This document shows positions 46,212 to 46,306 of a DNA stretch of 46,306 bases, one piece after another. The notes beneath the pieces were generated by a model. It ran no database searches. It was not told the DNA's origin and worked only from the letters and a program-made list of their open reading frames with translations. This stretch comes from an uncultured Collinsella sp. (GTDB taxonomy: Bacteria > Actinomycetota > Coriobacteriia > Coriobacteriales > Coriobacteriaceae). The stretch covers positions 1 through 46,306 of the forward strand of contig CAAELE010000036.1 in the NCBI GenBank assembly GCA_900756765.1. The letters run 5' to 3'. Each line of letters begins with the position of its first letter. The first letter of the stretch is position 1. The position numbers were made by a program, and so were the translations under genes.

Positions 46212-46306
46212 GCTGTTTAAGTTTGTCGCGAGTTCCGCACGCAAAGGAAAGCACTTAATGTGCTTTCCGTCTTGCGCAGGACTGTAGAGCAGCAAACTTA
46301 AACAGC
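46212..46306. repeat. Compound hairpin with AGCACTTAATGTGCT tip, copy 2 (reaches window edge)
   Basis: Perfect 14-base arms GCTGTTTAAGTTTG and complement (46212-46225 and 46293-46306) enclose the tip AGCACTTAATGTGCT, flanked as in copy 1 by TTCCGCACG and CAGGACT. The arms may extend beyond the window. Confidence 0.75.

Noticed and set aside
45856..46287. 143-codon open frame at the window end
   Set aside because: It is composed almost entirely of the terminator, the 132-base inverted repeat and the REP-like repeat.

Overview
The window looks like a high-GC, low-redundancy bacterial chromosome of the class Coriobacteriia, most likely Collinsella or a close relative. This is inferred from the codon style (strong preference for C/G-ending codons in highly expressed genes), the translation/transcription gene set, and many intergenic palindromic repeats of a kind I associate with Collinsella. 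I could not run a similarity search, so the genus is an inference.

Layout. 1-2,560 is the right end of an integrated genetic element: a ribbon-helix-helix-like protein, a 52-residue small protein, an excisionase-like HTH protein and a tyrosine integrase, all on the minus strand. It ends in the 3' part of a tRNA gene (probably tRNA-Thr(TGT)), which marks the attachment site. 2,560-6,910 carries a beta-glucoside uptake and cleavage operon (PTS EIIBC plus a family 1 glycosidase) with a divergent RpiR-type regulator. 7,338-11,719 is a plus-strand housekeeping block: tRNA-Tyr, tRNA-Thr, tRNA-Met, tuf, rpmG, tRNA-Trp, secE, nusG, rplK, rplA.

The cluster is then interrupted. In most bacteria rplKA is followed directly by rplJL and rpoBC, but here about 21.8 kb of other genes intervene (11,800-33,300). 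Minus-strand units come first: a phosphoesterase with a ParB-like/BMP fusion protein, an MscS channel, an amino-acid-type ABC transporter, a WYL regulator, asnS, an OatA-like acyltransferase and a stand-alone EIIA-Glc protein. Mostly plus-strand units follow: an esterase, a FeoA-FeoB fusion, an MFS exporter, a GH13 enzyme with a DNA-deoxyinosine glycosylase, and an aminotransferase. The housekeeping block resumes with a promoter, an L10 leader with attenuator, rplJ, rplL, galU, rpoB and rpoC (33,264-43,996). An ECF sigma/anti-sigma pair closes the window.

How parts work together. The EIIBC at 3.1 kb has no EIIA domain, and the stand-alone EIIA at 23.3 kb could supply it. The sigma factor gene is preceded by a textbook ECF promoter, so the sigma/anti-sigma pair is probably autoregulated. 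FeoAB sits behind a promoter with two tandem near-palindromes just downstream of the -10, a likely metal-repressor operator.

The most interesting observation is in rpoC. The beta' subunit carries a C-terminal domain that aligns without gaps to the C-terminal domain of the RNA polymerase alpha subunit. The aligned residues include the equivalents of E. coli alpha R265, N268, G296, K298 and E302, which contact promoter UP elements. A second theme is the density of structured intergenic DNA: several families of compound hairpins keep a conserved tip while their long outer arms differ in sequence but stay complementary.
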